From contig NZ_CP012102.1 of assembly GCF_001182785.1 (NCBI RefSeq), positions 1 to 64,000 on the forward strand: DNA of 64,000 nt, written 5' to 3'. Made by a program: the position numbers and the translations under genes. The notes beneath the pieces are model-generated. The model saw only the letters and a program-made list of their open reading frames with translations, had not been told where the DNA came from and ran no database searches. Below are positions 35,208-44,429 of this stretch, piece after piece. This DNA comes from Bacillus thuringiensis. Its GTDB lineage: Bacteria > Bacillota > Bacilli > Bacillales > Bacillaceae_G. Position 1 is the stretch's first letter. Each line of letters begins with the position of its first letter.

Positions 35208-35816
35208 CTATATTTTTATCGCAAGACTCTCCATGAAATTACTAATTGAAGAAGCTTGAAAGATGCGTAAATTAGAAGAACTAATCTCATAATGCTTATC
35301 AGTAATAATAAGGATTGACGGAAAGAATTTAGATCCTTTAGGCTGCCATAATTCGTTATGCCATTCCTGACTGTGAAAGTATAATTCATACCTGTTGATT
35401 TTATCTTGCATAACTTTTTTACTGTAAACTGACTTCTGTACCTCAATGAAAAATGGAGATCTGCGCCATATTGTGAATGCATCAGGTTCCATATAATCCT
35501 TGCCATACTTTGGCTCAACTTTAAATAGCTTTGGGTTTTCATAATGAATGAGTTGCTTGTATACGTCCACAATACCGAGAAAGTGGGGAATCTTTTGGCT
35601 AGTTTTCCGAAGTGTGCTAGGTTGAGGAAAATACATGTAGGGTTGCTGCGAAATATTTGCATCCACATGGCCATCTCTTCTTAATCGTTTCATTACCGTA
35701 TTACAACAAGTAACTGCATTCTTTAATCCTTGAAAATGCAAATCTATAATATCATCACGGGACATGCATCTAAATCGTTTCAAATCGTTCAAAATGATTT
35801 TATCTCTACTCATCAT
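35208..35816 (-). CDS. Replication-relaxation family protein
   Basis: The 202-residue protein starts with a winged-helix-like part (LNDLKRFRCMSRDDIIDLHF, then VMKRLRRDGHVDAN). A beta-rich part with PDAFTIWRRSPFFIEVQKS follows, resembling the nuclease-like core of replication-relaxation proteins (PF13814). Its start overlaps the FtsK-like gene by 11 bases. Such pairs occur on Bacillus plasmids and integrative elements and probably act in plasmid processing or mobilisation. Confidence 0.7.
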   Translation of the reverse strand: MMSRDKIILNDLKRFRCMSRDDIIDLHFQGLKNAVTCCNTVMKRLRRDGHVDANISQQPYMYFPQPSTLRKTSQKIPHFLGIVDVYKQLIHYENPKLFKVEPKYGKDYMEPDAFTIWRRSPFFIEVQKSVYSKKVMQDKINRYELYFHSQEWHNELWQPKGSKFFPSILIITDKHYEISSSNLRIFQASSISNFMESLAIKI

Positions 35817-36972
35817 AATCTAACACCCCAAATAATGGATTCTCTTTTTGTGATGGATTCTGAAGACTCATATCCTCTTTCGGAACGCGGTAAGGTTCAA
35901 CAATTTGTTTCGCTTTGCTTAATTCTAAGTAAGGAGCTTGCACTTTCTTTAATCCATTTAACTTTACTATCATTTGTCCAGATTGCTTCAAGTGTTCGGA
36001 ACCCGGTGTACCCATGATATTACTGTTAATCGTACTATCACATTTAAATCCCATCCTTACCGTCATATTCAGTTTTAATTTACCGTCTAACACTTTCGCA
36101 TCTGGCCTCTGCATACTGAGTATCAGAAAGACTCCAAGCGCCCTACCGACTGCTGATATTTTTTCAACTGTATTCATACACTCTTTTTCATCTTGCAACA
36201 TTGCTACCTCGTCAATAGCAAGTAAGATATATGGTTTCTGATTATCAGTATTTAAATTGTTGTATTCATCAATGTGATCCACTTCATACTCTTCCATCAA
36301 CTTTCTACGTTCGCGTATTTCCTTCCACACTTTCTGAAGCATAATCTTTATTTCGATTTCTTCCATACAAACCTCTTTTACGTGCTTTATTCCTTTGAGA
36401 AAATGAAACTCAGAGTTCTTCAGATCCCCAAGGTACAAATGTAATTTATCAGGGGACATGTATTGAATGAGTGTGGACAGCACAACACGTACCATACTAC
36501 TTTTACCACTTCCTGTTTCTCCTGCAATTAGTAGATGTGGTGTATGTGAATCAAGCATGTCATATACAATCATGTTTCCTAATTGATCCCGTCCTACCAC
36601 AACAGGAAGACTATGTTGTTTTAGTAATGGCTGCCATTTCTTATAACTGTAATTGTATAGCTTCAGTCCCGCATCGGAATGAAATACATTCAGTACAAAT
36701 CGTTTAATATCACCTTCAATCGTAACATTACGTCCTAATATTTGTTGAAAGCAAAACCATTTCTTTTCAATGTTCTTCGGATCCAAACCGTTTGGAATAG
36801 TAAATATATATCTAACACTTTCTTGTGTGGACGATATGTTATGTATCTGTGGGAAAATAGACACTTTCCCGCCCCTTGTTTGATGATCTACATATAAACC
36901 TGCTTTTCCAAATACCTCTATAAGCTGATTCTTTAAATTTTGTTTATGAAACCAGTCCTTTACAAATCCCAT
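35806..36972 (-). CDS. FtsK/SpoIIIE-type DNA-translocase-like ATPase
   Basis: ATG complement 36970-36972 follows AAGGAGGAAGGAT, giving 388 residues. The motor domain has Walker A AGETGSGKSSM and Walker B ILLAIDEVAML, then LSMQRPDAKVLDGKLKLNMT typical of FtsK-type conjugation ATPases. There is no N-terminal membrane region and no gamma domain. With the downstream replication-relaxation gene it forms a module like those that mobilise rolling-circle plasmids and elements, distinct from the T4SS coupling protein at 19178. Confidence 0.8.
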   Translation of the reverse strand: MGFVKDWFHKQNLKNQLIEVFGKAGLYVDHQTRGGKVSIFPQIHNISSTQESVRYIFTIPNGLDPKNIEKKWFCFQQILGRNVTIEGDIKRFVLNVFHSDAGLKLYNYSYKKWQPLLKQHSLPVVVGRDQLGNMIVYDMLDSHTPHLLIAGETGSGKSSMVRVVLSTLIQYMSPDKLHLYLGDLKNSEFHFLKGIKHVKEVCMEEIEIKIMLQKVWKEIRERRKLMEEYEVDHIDEYNNLNTDNQKPYILLAIDEVAMLQDEKECMNTVEKISAVGRALGVFLILSMQRPDAKVLDGKLKLNMTVRMGFKCDSTINSNIMGTPGSEHLKQSGQMIVKLNGLKKVQAPYLELSKAKQIVEPYRVPKEDMSLQNPSQKENPLFGVLDYDE

Positions 36973-36983
36973 ATCCTTCCTCC

Positions 36984-37178
36984 TTAAAACATCATTACAA
37001 TTCGGATAAATACGTAACCGATAAAACAAACTCCACTTATTCTCATTCCGTGATACATTCCATCGCTTACAAGTTTAGCTGCTGCAATGTGATCATTCTT
37101 TACAAGATGCTTCTCTAATATTGCTCCTCCAATTGTGGTTACTCCTAAAGCTCCTAATAAAATAAACGTAGTTAACAT
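36984..37178 (-). CDS. Small membrane protein upstream of the FtsK-like gene
   Basis: GGGGGGTTTTAT precedes the ATG. The 64-residue product has two membrane helices (FILLGALGVTTIGGAILE and MRISGVCFIGYVFIRIVMMF). It lies 11 bases before the FtsK-like gene and may anchor that ATPase, which lacks its own membrane part (inference). Confidence 0.6.
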   Translation of the reverse strand: MLTTFILLGALGVTTIGGAILEKHLVKNDHIAAAKLVSDGMYHGMRISGVCFIGYVFIRIVMMF

Positions 37179-37249
37179 ATAAAACCCCCCTCTATAAACA
37201 GAATTATAAACGCTGATGGTACATGGGTTTATCGGCTAAAAACCTTGGT

Positions 37250-37312
37250 AGTGTTACTTTGATAGCTAACTTGATAACTACTTTGATAGTACAAATACTA
37301 GTTACCTTGATA
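37250..37312. repeat. Short direct repeats around CTTTGATA
   Basis: ACTTTGATAG, ACTTGATAAC, ACTTTGATAGT and ACCTTGATAAA recur at 10-26 base spacing between the divergent FtsK-like operon and the XRE gene. They may be operators or origin iterons. Confidence 0.5.
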
Positions 37313-37327
37313 AAGCATATGGTATAC

Positions 37328-37387
37328 AGCTTGTACAATTTCTTACTTTTTTTCCTGAGTTTAAAAAAATGAGAAATTGTACAAGCT
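37328..37387. promoter_or_regulatory. Long inverted repeat before an XRE gene
   Basis: AGCTTGTACAATTTCT (37328-37343) is perfectly repeated in inverted order at 37372-37387. The 28-base centre can extend the stem through T7/A7 tracts. It ends 18 bases before the GTG start of the XRE gene. It could be an operator, an mRNA leader hairpin or an origin element. Confidence 0.6.
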
Positions 37388-37405
37388 GTGGATGAGGTGA
37401 TAAAC

Positions 37406-37627
37406 GTGTTCGGATTGGGGAAAAATCGCACAAAATTTGGTCGCTATTTAGATTCAAATGAAATAGCACAAATCGAATTAGAACGAACATCAAAATTAAG
37501 TACAGGTACTGTTTCTAAACTGTGTAACGATAAAAAATATAGACCGAAATTTTCAACGATAACTCAAATCGTTAAGGGATTAAAAAAGCTAGGGAAAAAT
37601 ATAGATGAACATGATTTTTGGATGTAG
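37406..37627 (+). CDS. Small XRE-like regulator, 73 aa
   Basis: The GTG at 37406 is 6 bases after GAGGTG, so it is preferred over the upstream GTG 37388. The protein shows GKNRTKFGRYLDSNEIAQIE and LSTGTVSKLCNDKKYRPKFS, a divergent helix-turn-helix. It is divergent from the FtsK-like operon, which it probably controls through the repeats in 37250-37387. Confidence 0.65.
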   Translation: MFGLGKNRTKFGRYLDSNEIAQIELERTSKLSTGTVSKLCNDKKYRPKFSTITQIVKGLKKLGKNIDEHDFWM

Positions 37628-37740
37628 CTTCGCTTAAACAAGTGAGGCTATTTTTAATTTTTTTGAAAAAACCTCTTCATAAAAGAACATACATTCGTAC
37701 TCAATAAGAACTAACGTTCTGTTATTTAAGGGGTATAACG

Positions 37741-37926
37741 GTGTATGACAATTCAATATTGCCGAATCGAATTGTTTTATGTGTAGATCTTCGTAGCTTT
37801 TATGCTTCAGCCAGCTGCATCAAAATGGGATTAGATCCACTTCACACAAAATTAGCTGTCGTTGAAGATGTGAATAGAAATGGATCAATTGTGTTGGCTA
37901 CGACTTCTGAGCTGAAAAAATTGTGA
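37741..37926 (+). pseudogene. 5' fragment of a Y-family DNA polymerase (UvrX/ImpB-type)
   Basis: After AAGGGG and a GTG start, the frame reads IVLCVDLRSFYASASCIKMG then LAVVEDVNRNGSIVLATT. This is the N-terminal metal-binding palm motif and following strand of Y-family polymerases such as UvrX. A complete protein is about 410 residues; here about 60 remain. The gene is broken before the IS240-like element at 38010, so insertion or deletion at that IS is the likely cause. Confidence 0.7.
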
Positions 37927-38009
37927 AATTGGAGCAATATAATGTATCTAACATAGAACACTTTTCACCTCATGTCTTAAATGACTTGTTATTCTGGAGC
38001 AATAATTTT

Positions 38010-38833
38010 GTTTCTGGTGCAAAAATAAAGTAAAAGAGAATAAAGCATATATATTCCTAACGGAATCGTATCTTATGCTACAAGTCCAAACAATTGATGG
38101 ACGAATTCTTTCTGATTTTGGATAATCTGTTCTTTTTTAATCATATGCATGGGTTCTACTTCAGAAAGAATGGATATAGTTGTGTCAAAAGATTTGAGCC
38201 CTAGCATAGAACGGATACGCTTCTTTATAAAACGATGATCTTGTTCTACTATATTATTCAAGTACTTTTGTTGTCTAAGTTGCATACCATCAGGTGTGCT
38301 TTTTTCTTTTTTCAACTGTTCAATTGCTATAGGATAAGCCGGATTCTTATCGACTGTTATCACACGTTGCTTTGAAACATGAAAAGACCGCAAAGCTTTC
38401 TTGAAAAAGCGCTTTGCAGCCTTTTGGTCTCTTGTTTTGCTTAGACAAAAATCGATTGTGTTTCCTTTCGAATCAACAGCACGGTACAGGTACATCCATT
38501 GCCCTGTAACTTTTATATATGTTTCATCAACTCTCCAAGAGTCATTGGTTTGCTTGAGGTGACGACGAATTCGTTTGTCCAATTCAGGGCCATACTGATA
38601 AACCCAACGCATAATCGTAGTATGAGAAATAGATAAACCCCGTTCCTTCATCATTTCCACCAAATCACGAAAACTGAGGTTATACCGTAGGTACCATCTT
38701 ACCGTTAACAAAATTAAATCAGGCTGATAATGCTTCCATTTAAACAAATTTTCCTTTTTCATACTGATCACACACCTTTTCTAGAGTAGTAATATCAGTA
38801 TGTCCAAGTTTTATAGATTTTTTGCACTAGAAC
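38010..38833 (-). mobile_element. IS240-like (IS6 family) element, copy 1
   Basis: Ends are GTTTCTGGTGCAAAAA (38010-38025) and a mutated complement of TTCTAGTGCAAAAA (38818-38833). About 824 bp, holding one leftward transposase gene. It marks the left border of lanthipeptide cluster 1. Confidence 0.8.
38073..38762 (-). CDS. tnp: IS6-family DDE transposase, copy 1
   Basis: The 229-residue protein has the IS6 catalytic triad in SWRVDETY, ITVDKNPAY and NNIVEQDHR. The ATG after AAAGGTGTGTGATCAGT is preferred over the upstream in-frame GTG. It is nearly identical to the transposase at 50117 (for example, Tyr instead of His in WVYQYGP and Thr instead of Ile before PDG). Movement would be replicative through cointegrates. 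Confidence 0.9.
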   Translation of the reverse strand: MKKENLFKWKHYQPDLILLTVRWYLRYNLSFRDLVEMMKERGLSISHTTIMRWVYQYGPELDKRIRRHLKQTNDSWRVDETYIKVTGQWMYLYRAVDSKGNTIDFCLSKTRDQKAAKRFFKKALRSFHVSKQRVITVDKNPAYPIAIEQLKKEKSTPDGMQLRQQKYLNNIVEQDHRFIKKRIRSMLGLKSFDTTISILSEVEPMHMIKKEQIIQNQKEFVHQLFGLVA

Positions 38834-39124
38834 TAGAAATTTTATCTTCTATTAGAATATTAATTTTTAAAAATATAAAATATCAGAAAAATCTTTTTAA
38901 AGTATAGACATATGAAGAATTATAGATATATAATAAGTGTCAGATGCAATTGATTGGAATATATTGTGACATATTATAGTTAATTAGTTAATTAGTTAAT
39001 AAAAGGATATTTATTTTTATCAATTAAGTTCAGAGTAGTGTAATTCTATACTTTAAAACAAAAGCAATAAAAAACTATGCGCTATATACAATAACTAAAA
39101 AACATTATAGGACGGAGATTTAAA

Positions 39125-39352
39125 ATGAATTTTTCGTTATGTGAACAAGAAAAAGAAGTTGCTATTCTTATTGCACAAGGTTATACAGACGTTGAAATCG
39201 CTCACAATTTGTATGTTAGTAGAAGAAGGGTAGGGGTTATTATTGCATCAATTAAGTCTAAATGTAAAATATCTTCTCGAGTTAAGATAGGGATTCTTGC
39301 CTATCACTTAGGATGGTTACATTTTGAAGAAATTATAAGGGATGATAATTAA
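39125..39352 (+). CDS. LuxR/GerE-type stand-alone regulator of cluster 1
   Basis: The 75-residue protein is little more than a LuxR-type helix-turn-helix (EKEVAILIAQGYTDVEIAHN, then LYVSRRRVGVIIASIKSKCK) and a short tail. GACGGAG precedes the ATG. It is 2 bases upstream of the lanT gene and should be co-transcribed with it. It lacks a receiver domain, so activity is probably set by expression level or a ligand. The ATAGTA-GAAA-TACTAT palindromes before both lanA genes are candidate sites. Confidence 0.75.
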   Translation: MNFSLCEQEKEVAILIAQGYTDVEIAHNLYVSRRRVGVIIASIKSKCKISSRVKIGILAYHLGWLHFEEIIRDDN

Positions 39353-39354
39353 TT

Positions 39355-41502
39355 ATGCGAAAAAAAGTGCCTTATATTGAACAGATGGAGCACAGTGAAT
39401 GTGGCTTAGCTTGTCTGGGTATGATACTAGGTTACCATGGGTATCATGTAACGTTATCTGAATTACGAAATAAATTTGGAACATCTAAAAAGGGCACATC
39501 TCTTTATCATTTGTTGGAGATGGGGGATTCAACTCATCTGAAAGGAAAAGTTTATAAAGCAGATTCCGATGCATTAAATAAAATTCCATGCCCTGCAATT
39601 ATCTTTTGGGAAAATAAGCATTATGTTGTTCTTGAGCAAATAGAAGAAAAATATATTTCCATTGTTGATCCTCTTAACGGGAGACGGAAAATTAGTATAG
39701 AAGAGTTTAGTAATTCTTATTCCGGGTATGTTCTCAAGTTTGAGCCAGATGAAAATTTTGTTACAAAAGAGAAGAAACTAAAACTTAACTTTCTTGTAAA
39801 ACATATACTAATGCATAGGAAAATACTTATAAGTATTCTACTCGTATCCTTTTTATTGCAAGGAATTGGATTAGTCATTCCTAAATTAACGCAATGGGTT
39901 GTTGATAAGGTCATTGTACCTCAGAATACAGAATACATAACCATCATGGGACTAAGTGTGCTCGGTCTATTTTTGTTTCACCAAACATTCTCTATTCTTC
40001 GTGGATATTTAATAACTAGGCTTCAAACATTAATGGATTCTTCACTTATGTCAGCTTTTATCTCTAAATTATTTAGTCTTCAATACTCATTTTTTGAAGC
40101 AAGAACAAGTGGAGAACTTATATATCGAGCTAATTCAAATGTAATTATTAGACAAATTCTTTCTTCTCGCGCAATTTCTCTAATCATTGACATGATTTTG
40201 ATTGTTGGATACGCAATAATGATGTTCTATCTACAGTGGAGATTAGGGTTGTTAGTAGTACTACTCTGCAGCATTATTACTGGTATCACATTATTAAGTA
40301 CCCGTTTGATTAAGAAATTATCAGATCAAAACCTTACTGTGCAAACAAAAACACAGAGTTATTTAACAGAGAGTATTCATGGGATTTGTGATGTAAAGGT
40401 TCTAGGTGCTGAAAAAAAGGTTTTTAATCACTGGCATCAGTTATTTCATAATCAGTTGAAAACTTCTCAAAAACAAAATTTTCTTTCTACTACTCTAGAG
40501 TCCTTTAGTGCTGGAATACAATTTATTACTCCCCTTATTTTACTTTGGATTGGTTCAATATTTATACTAAAAGGGGAATTTACAATAGGTGAACTACTTG
40601 GTTTTTCGGCACTTGCTACATCATTTATGGTTCCTATCGTTTCTATGGGAACCACTTATTCTCAACTTTTATTTTTAGGAGCATACATACAGCGCTTACA
40701 AGATGTGATGGACAGTGAATCAGAAAGTATAGATGGTCATAAATTTGAGGATTTTCAAGGTAAAATTGAATTCAAAGATGTTTCATTTAAATATGATTAT
40801 TTTGGAAATGAAATTCTTTCTGAAATCAATTTAACTATTGAACCGGGAGAAAAAGTTGCCATAGTTGGACCATCGGGTTCAGGGAAAAGCTCATTGGCAA
40901 AATTACTGTTAGGGCTGTATTCACCCACTAACGGTCACGTCAGCATTGATGGGAGATTACTTGAGACATTGAATTTGCACGCTTTACGTAGTCAAATGGG
41001 AGCTGTTTTACAAGAAACTAGATTGTCTCATGGAAGTATAATAGAAAATATTCAAATTTTAGATAAGCAAATCCCTCAAGAAAAAGTAGTACGAGCATCT
41101 AAGCTCGCAGACATTTATGAAGAAATCCTTAAGCAACCTATGGGCTACTATACAATGATATCTGAGGGTGGCAGTAATTTTTCAGGTGGTCAAAAACAAC
41201 GGCTTCTTTTAGCTCGTGCTTTAGTCAATGAACCAAAAATATTAATTCTAGACGAGGCGACTTCAGCCTTAGATAATCTTTCTGAATCACGCGTTCAGCA
41301 GAATTTACGAACATTAAACTGTACTCAAATCATCATTGCCCATCGATTATCTACAGTCATAGATGCAGACCGTATTGTTGTTTTAAAGGATGGGAAAATT
41401 CAAGAAATGGGAAATCATCAAGAGTTGTTAAAAAAAGAAGGCATTTATCATCAACTATACACTATTCAAGAGGAGAATCGAAATGAAGAAGTGGCAATTT
41501 AA
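39355..41502 (+). CDS. lanT: LanT: ABC exporter with C39 leader peptidase
   Basis: The 715-residue protein starts with a C39 peptidase domain: Cys16 in EQMEHSECGLACLG, His89 in FWENKHYVVL, Asp105 in IVDPLNG. About six membrane helices follow (about 155-430), then an ATPase with VGPSGSGKSS, FSGGQKQRLLLARAL and ILILDEATSALD. It cleaves the precursor after the double glycine (YGG in the lanA genes) during export. It overlaps the lanP start by 20 bases. Confidence 0.92.
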   Translation: MRKKVPYIEQMEHSECGLACLGMILGYHGYHVTLSELRNKFGTSKKGTSLYHLLEMGDSTHLKGKVYKADSDALNKIPCPAIIFWENKHYVVLEQIEEKYISIVDPLNGRRKISIEEFSNSYSGYVLKFEPDENFVTKEKKLKLNFLVKHILMHRKILISILLVSFLLQGIGLVIPKLTQWVVDKVIVPQNTEYITIMGLSVLGLFLFHQTFSILRGYLITRLQTLMDSSLMSAFISKLFSLQYSFFEARTSGELIYRANSNVIIRQILSSRAISLIIDMILIVGYAIMMFYLQWRLGLLVVLLCSIITGITLLSTRLIKKLSDQNLTVQTKTQSYLTESIHGICDVKVLGAEKKVFNHWHQLFHNQLKTSQKQNFLSTTLESFSAGIQFITPLILLWIGSIFILKGEFTIGELLGFSALATSFMVPIVSMGTTYSQLLFLGAYIQRLQDVMDSESESIDGHKFEDFQGKIEFKDVSFKYDYFGNEILSEINLTIEPGEKVAIVGPSGSGKSSLAKLLLGLYSPTNGHVSIDGRLLETLNLHALRSQMGAVLQETRLSHGSIIENIQILDKQIPQEKVVRASKLADIYEEILKQPMGYYTMISEGGSNFSGGQKQRLLLARALVNEPKILILDEATSALDNLSESRVQQNLRTLNCTQIIIAHRLSTVIDADRIVVLKDGKIQEMGNHQELLKKEGIYHQLYTIQEENRNEEVAI

Positions 41503-42913
41503 ATTATGCAATATAACTTTAATTTTTACTACTATTATCCTTTTTACATTTACTTTCAATAAGTCTAGTAATGCACAGACTGAACATGACCAATTAATTA
41601 TGTTTACTGACTCAAAAATTTCGAATGAAGTAAATCAATTTCTTGAGAAAAAATATCCGGATTTGAAGAAAACTGTAATTCCTGAAATTGCAGTGGTTAA
41701 ACTGGAAGAAACCAACAACAAACAGTATTCGAAAGCAATCAGTGAAATTAAGGGGAAATTTCATAATGAAATTGAATCTATTGGACCAGAGAGTAAAATT
41801 ATTAATCCAAAAGAGAGTAGCTTAAACGCTATTATTTCTAAGGAGGAAATTGTTCCTTCTTCTACCCAAAATATAGAAGAAAAGGCAAAACTTTATGAAG
41901 TATTGGGTTGGGATATAAAAAAAATTACTGAAGATGGAAAAAGTTTTAAAAAGCAAAAAGGAAATCATAATGTAAAAATAGCTCTAATTGATAGTGGTAT
42001 TGACTTCAATCATCCAGATTTAAAAGATAATATTATTTCTAAAGGAAAGTCATTTGTTCCCAATATAGATAATACTGATGATAACATGGGGCATGGTACT
42101 ATGGCAGCTGGCTCTATAGCAGCTAACGGAAATATGCTAGGCGTTGGTCCTAATTTAGGAATTATTCCTTATAAAGTTATGGATAATTGGCAAGATGGGG
42201 CTGAATCAGCTTGGGTCACACAAGCAATTATTGCAGCTGCAAATGATGGAGTAGACGTTATTAATTTAAGCTTAGGTACTTACAAATCATTAAATAAACC
42301 AGAAGATCAAGTTGTCATAGAATCATATAAACGTGCTGTCAAGTATGCTCATAAGCGTGGAGTTATTGTTGTGGCTAGTGCAGGCAATGAAAGTTTGGAT
42401 AATACTAATCCAGCTCTTATAGCAGAAAAACGAGGTTTTTCCGGTGATATGCAAGTGCACCTTCCAGGTGGTGGGGTTCCATCCTTACTTACTGTTTCAG
42501 CTACTGATAAAGATGATTTACTGTCATCTTATTCAAACTATGGTGGGATTTCTGTAGCCGCTCCTGCTGGAGATTATGGTCCAGAGTGGGCTACTCAGCA
42601 AAAGTTAGATCCTTTTTCTATGACATTAACTACTTATCCAACTAATTTACCACAACCGCCGATAAGTAAAGCTTTAAACTTACCTGAAGGTTATGTATTG
42701 ATGGCAGGAACTAGTGTTGCAGCACCAAAAGTATCTGGAGCAGTTGGGGTTCTTATCGCTGAGCAACAAAAGAGTGGACGAAAGCCTCTAACATTAGCTA
42801 AGCTAGAAAAAATATTGAAAAATAGTTCAACAGATTTAGGAGCATATGGAAAAGATCCTAAATATGGATATGGCTTAATAAATGTTAATAAAGCTTTAGA
42901 ATTTATCAAATAA
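41483..42913 (+). CDS. lanP: LanP: secreted subtilisin-like maturation protease
   Basis: The 476-residue protein has a signal peptide (about 1-31, LIFTTIILFTFTFNKSSNA) and a propeptide to about residue 160. A subtilase domain follows, with Asp170 (IALIDSGID), His204 (GHGTMAAG), oxyanion Asn302 (SAGNE) and Ser411 (GTSVAAP). The layout matches CylA of the enterococcal cytolysin system, which trims the last six leader residues outside the cell. The precursors here carry GDVQPE between YGG and the core, a fitting substrate. Confidence 0.85.
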   Translation: MKKWQFKLCNITLIFTTIILFTFTFNKSSNAQTEHDQLIMFTDSKISNEVNQFLEKKYPDLKKTVIPEIAVVKLEETNNKQYSKAISEIKGKFHNEIESIGPESKIINPKESSLNAIISKEEIVPSSTQNIEEKAKLYEVLGWDIKKITEDGKSFKKQKGNHNVKIALIDSGIDFNHPDLKDNIISKGKSFVPNIDNTDDNMGHGTMAAGSIAANGNMLGVGPNLGIIPYKVMDNWQDGAESAWVTQAIIAAANDGVDVINLSLGTYKSLNKPEDQVVIESYKRAVKYAHKRGVIVVASAGNESLDNTNPALIAEKRGFSGDMQVHLPGGGVPSLLTVSATDKDDLLSSYSNYGGISVAAPAGDYGPEWATQQKLDPFSMTLTTYPTNLPQPPISKALNLPEGYVLMAGTSVAAPKVSGAVGVLIAEQQKSGRKPLTLAKLEKILKNSSTDLGAYGKDPKYGYGLINVNKALEFIK

Positions 42914-43004
42914 GGATTATTTTTAGGCTTCTAATAATGAAAAAGCATAGATATACTAGGGTCTTTTCCGATAATTTTCTTAAAAGACCTTATATTCTTT
43001 TAAG

Positions 43005-43722
43005 GGTTCTGGTGCAAAACTCCAAAACGCTTGTAAGTAACCTCCTAAACTTGGACATGCTGATACTAGTACTCTAACAAAGGATGTGATTGATATGGAA
43101 AAGCAAAATCTATTCAAGTGGAAACATTATCAATCGGATATTATTTTATTAACCGTAAGATGGTACCTACGGTACAACCTTAGTTTTCGTGATTTAGTCG
43201 AAATGATGGAAGAACGTGGGCTATCCCTTGTTCATACAACTATCACGCGATGGGTTCATCAATATGGTCCCGAATTAGATAAGCGAATACGACGTCATCT
43301 CAAGTCAACCAATGATTCTTGGCGAGTCGATGAGACGTATGTGAAAGTCAAAGGTCAATGGATGTACCTATATCGTGCTGTTGATTCGAAAGGAAACACA
43401 ATCGATTTTTCTCTAAGCAAAACAAGAGACCAAAAGGCTGCAAAGCGCTTTTTCAAGAAAGCTTTGCGGTCTTTTCATGTTTCAAAGCCACGTGCGATAA
43501 CAGTCGATAAGAATCCGGCTTATTCTATAGCAATTGAACAGTTGAAAAAAGAAAAAAGCATACCTGATGGTATGCAACTTAGACAACAAAAGTACTTGAA
43601 TAATGTAGTAGAACAAGATCATCGCTTTATAAAGAAGCATATCCGTTCTATGCTAGGACTCAAATCTTTTGACACAGCTATATCTATTCTTTCTGGAGTA
43701 AAAGCCATGCATATGATTAAAA
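43005..43722 (+). mobile_element. IS240-like element, copy 2, right end lost
   Basis: The left end GGTTCTGGTGCAAAA (43005-43019) is intact. The element stops inside the transposase gene at about 43722 and is directly fused to a lanM fragment. The right inverted repeat is absent, so it can no longer move alone. Confidence 0.8.
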
Positions 43723-43778
43723 CAGTTGTGGATAATGAAGTCTCTATCTCCTGTTGCAATAATGTATCTTTAATATAA
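43095..43778 (+). pseudogene. tnp: Truncated IS6-family transposase, copy 2
   Basis: The frame keeps the DDE motifs SWRVDETY, ITVDKNPAY and NNVVEQDHR. After AMHMIK its natural C-terminus is replaced by TVVDNEVSISCCNN, read from antisense lanM sequence. It lacks the last 25 or so residues seen in the other copies. Confidence 0.85.
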
Positions 43779-43835
43779 GGTAAATATAAGAGACGACTTA
43801 AACCAATCCCAGAAGATCCATGACACCATGCTGCA
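43723..43835 (-). pseudogene. lanM 3' fragment
   Basis: This region encodes WCHGSSGIGLSRLLYLPYIK on the minus strand, nearly identical to 46150-46261 of the complete lanM. It is bounded by the broken IS on one side and a lanA pseudogene on the other. It is the remnant of a second, duplicated lanM. Confidence 0.85.
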
Positions 43836-44010
43836 TAAAAATTTAGAAACAGCAATACCAGTCGCAATGCCTGAACCAACAGGAATAATCACGCACTTAT
43901 GGTGGTGGAGTAGTTTCAGGTTGAACATCTCCACCACTATAAGTGCGTGATAATTCATCTTTAGAAACTTCAACTAGTTTAGCCCCTGCTAGATGATTTT
44001 CTTTAATCGA
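43836..44010 (-). pseudogene. lanA pseudogene (short-peptide type), copy 1
   Basis: Leader codons AGAKLVEVSKDELSRTYSGG and core-like codons IIPVGSGIATGIAVSKF are recognisable but out of frame, and the start codon with ribosome site is missing. A near-perfect 23-base inverted repeat (43888-43910/43929-43951) made of leader sequence is embedded. The sister copy is at 49165. Confidence 0.7.
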
Positions 44011-44024
44011 ATTTTATTTTCAAA

Positions 44025-44225
44025 TTAGCAATTCCAATATGATACTGTATGAGCGACCCAGAGTCCACCTGCAACGGCTCCACCAACCGCACAGGCAGGA
44101 CTAGTTTCAGGTTGAACATCTCCACCGCCATAAGTGCGTGATAATTCATCTTTAGAAACTTCAACTAGTTTAGCCCCTGCTGGATGATTTTCTGCTAATT
44201 CTTCAATAATTTGATTACGATTCAT
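44025..44225 (-). CDS. lanA: Class II lanthipeptide precursor LanA, cluster 1, copy 1
   Basis: The 66-residue precursor has leader NRNQIIEELAENHPAGAKLV and EVSKDELSRTYGG, then the hexapeptide GDVQPE, then a 26-residue core that starts TSPACAV and ends HTVSYWNC. The NHPAG element and double glycine are typical of mersacidin/plantaricin-C leaders. The GDVQxE linker and TxPAC start are typical of enterococcal cytolysin peptides. Likely rings are Ser/Thr-x-x-Cys at the N-terminus and Ser-x-x-x-Cys at the C-terminus. AAAGGAGGAATTTTACT precedes the ATG. Confidence 0.88.
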   Translation of the reverse strand: MNRNQIIEELAENHPAGAKLVEVSKDELSRTYGGGDVQPETSPACAVGGAVAGGLWVAHTVSYWNC

Positions 44226-44266
44226 AGTAAAATTCCTCCTTTAATGTTAAATACAACTAATATGTT

Positions 44267-44282
44267 ATAGTAGAAATACTAT
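44267..44282. promoter_or_regulatory. Palindrome upstream of lanA copy 1
   Basis: ATAGTA-GAAA-TACTAT lies 42-57 bases before the lanA start in a region with -10-like TACTAT. The same sequence lies at the same distance before lanA copy 2. Confidence 0.5.
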
Positions 44283-44343
44283 TTTTCACAGTTCGCAAAT
44301 TTGTATTTTTTTGAATTACACAATAATTAATTGTGTAATCTTT

Positions 44344-44377
44344 AAATAAGTTATGTTCATATGAACATAACTTATTT
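44344..44377. terminator. Perfect 34-bp palindrome upstream of lanA copy 1
   Basis: AAATAAGTTATGTTCAT and its exact inverse. It is missing from the duplicate at 49.67 kb, where a deletion between AAATAAG repeats removed it. Confidence 0.55.
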
Positions 44378-44429
44378 AATTCCTTACGATGAATTTCAAG
44401 TAGGGAGTATCCATATAATAAATAAGAAT

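Noticed and set aside
35216..35674. 152-residue frame inside the replication-relaxation gene
   Set aside because: Shadow frame on the same strand; the 202-residue frame has domain features and proper coupling to the FtsK-like gene.
43770..43973. 67-residue protein on the minus strand
   Set aside because: It is a chance fusion of the lanA pseudogene with antisense lanM fragment sequence.
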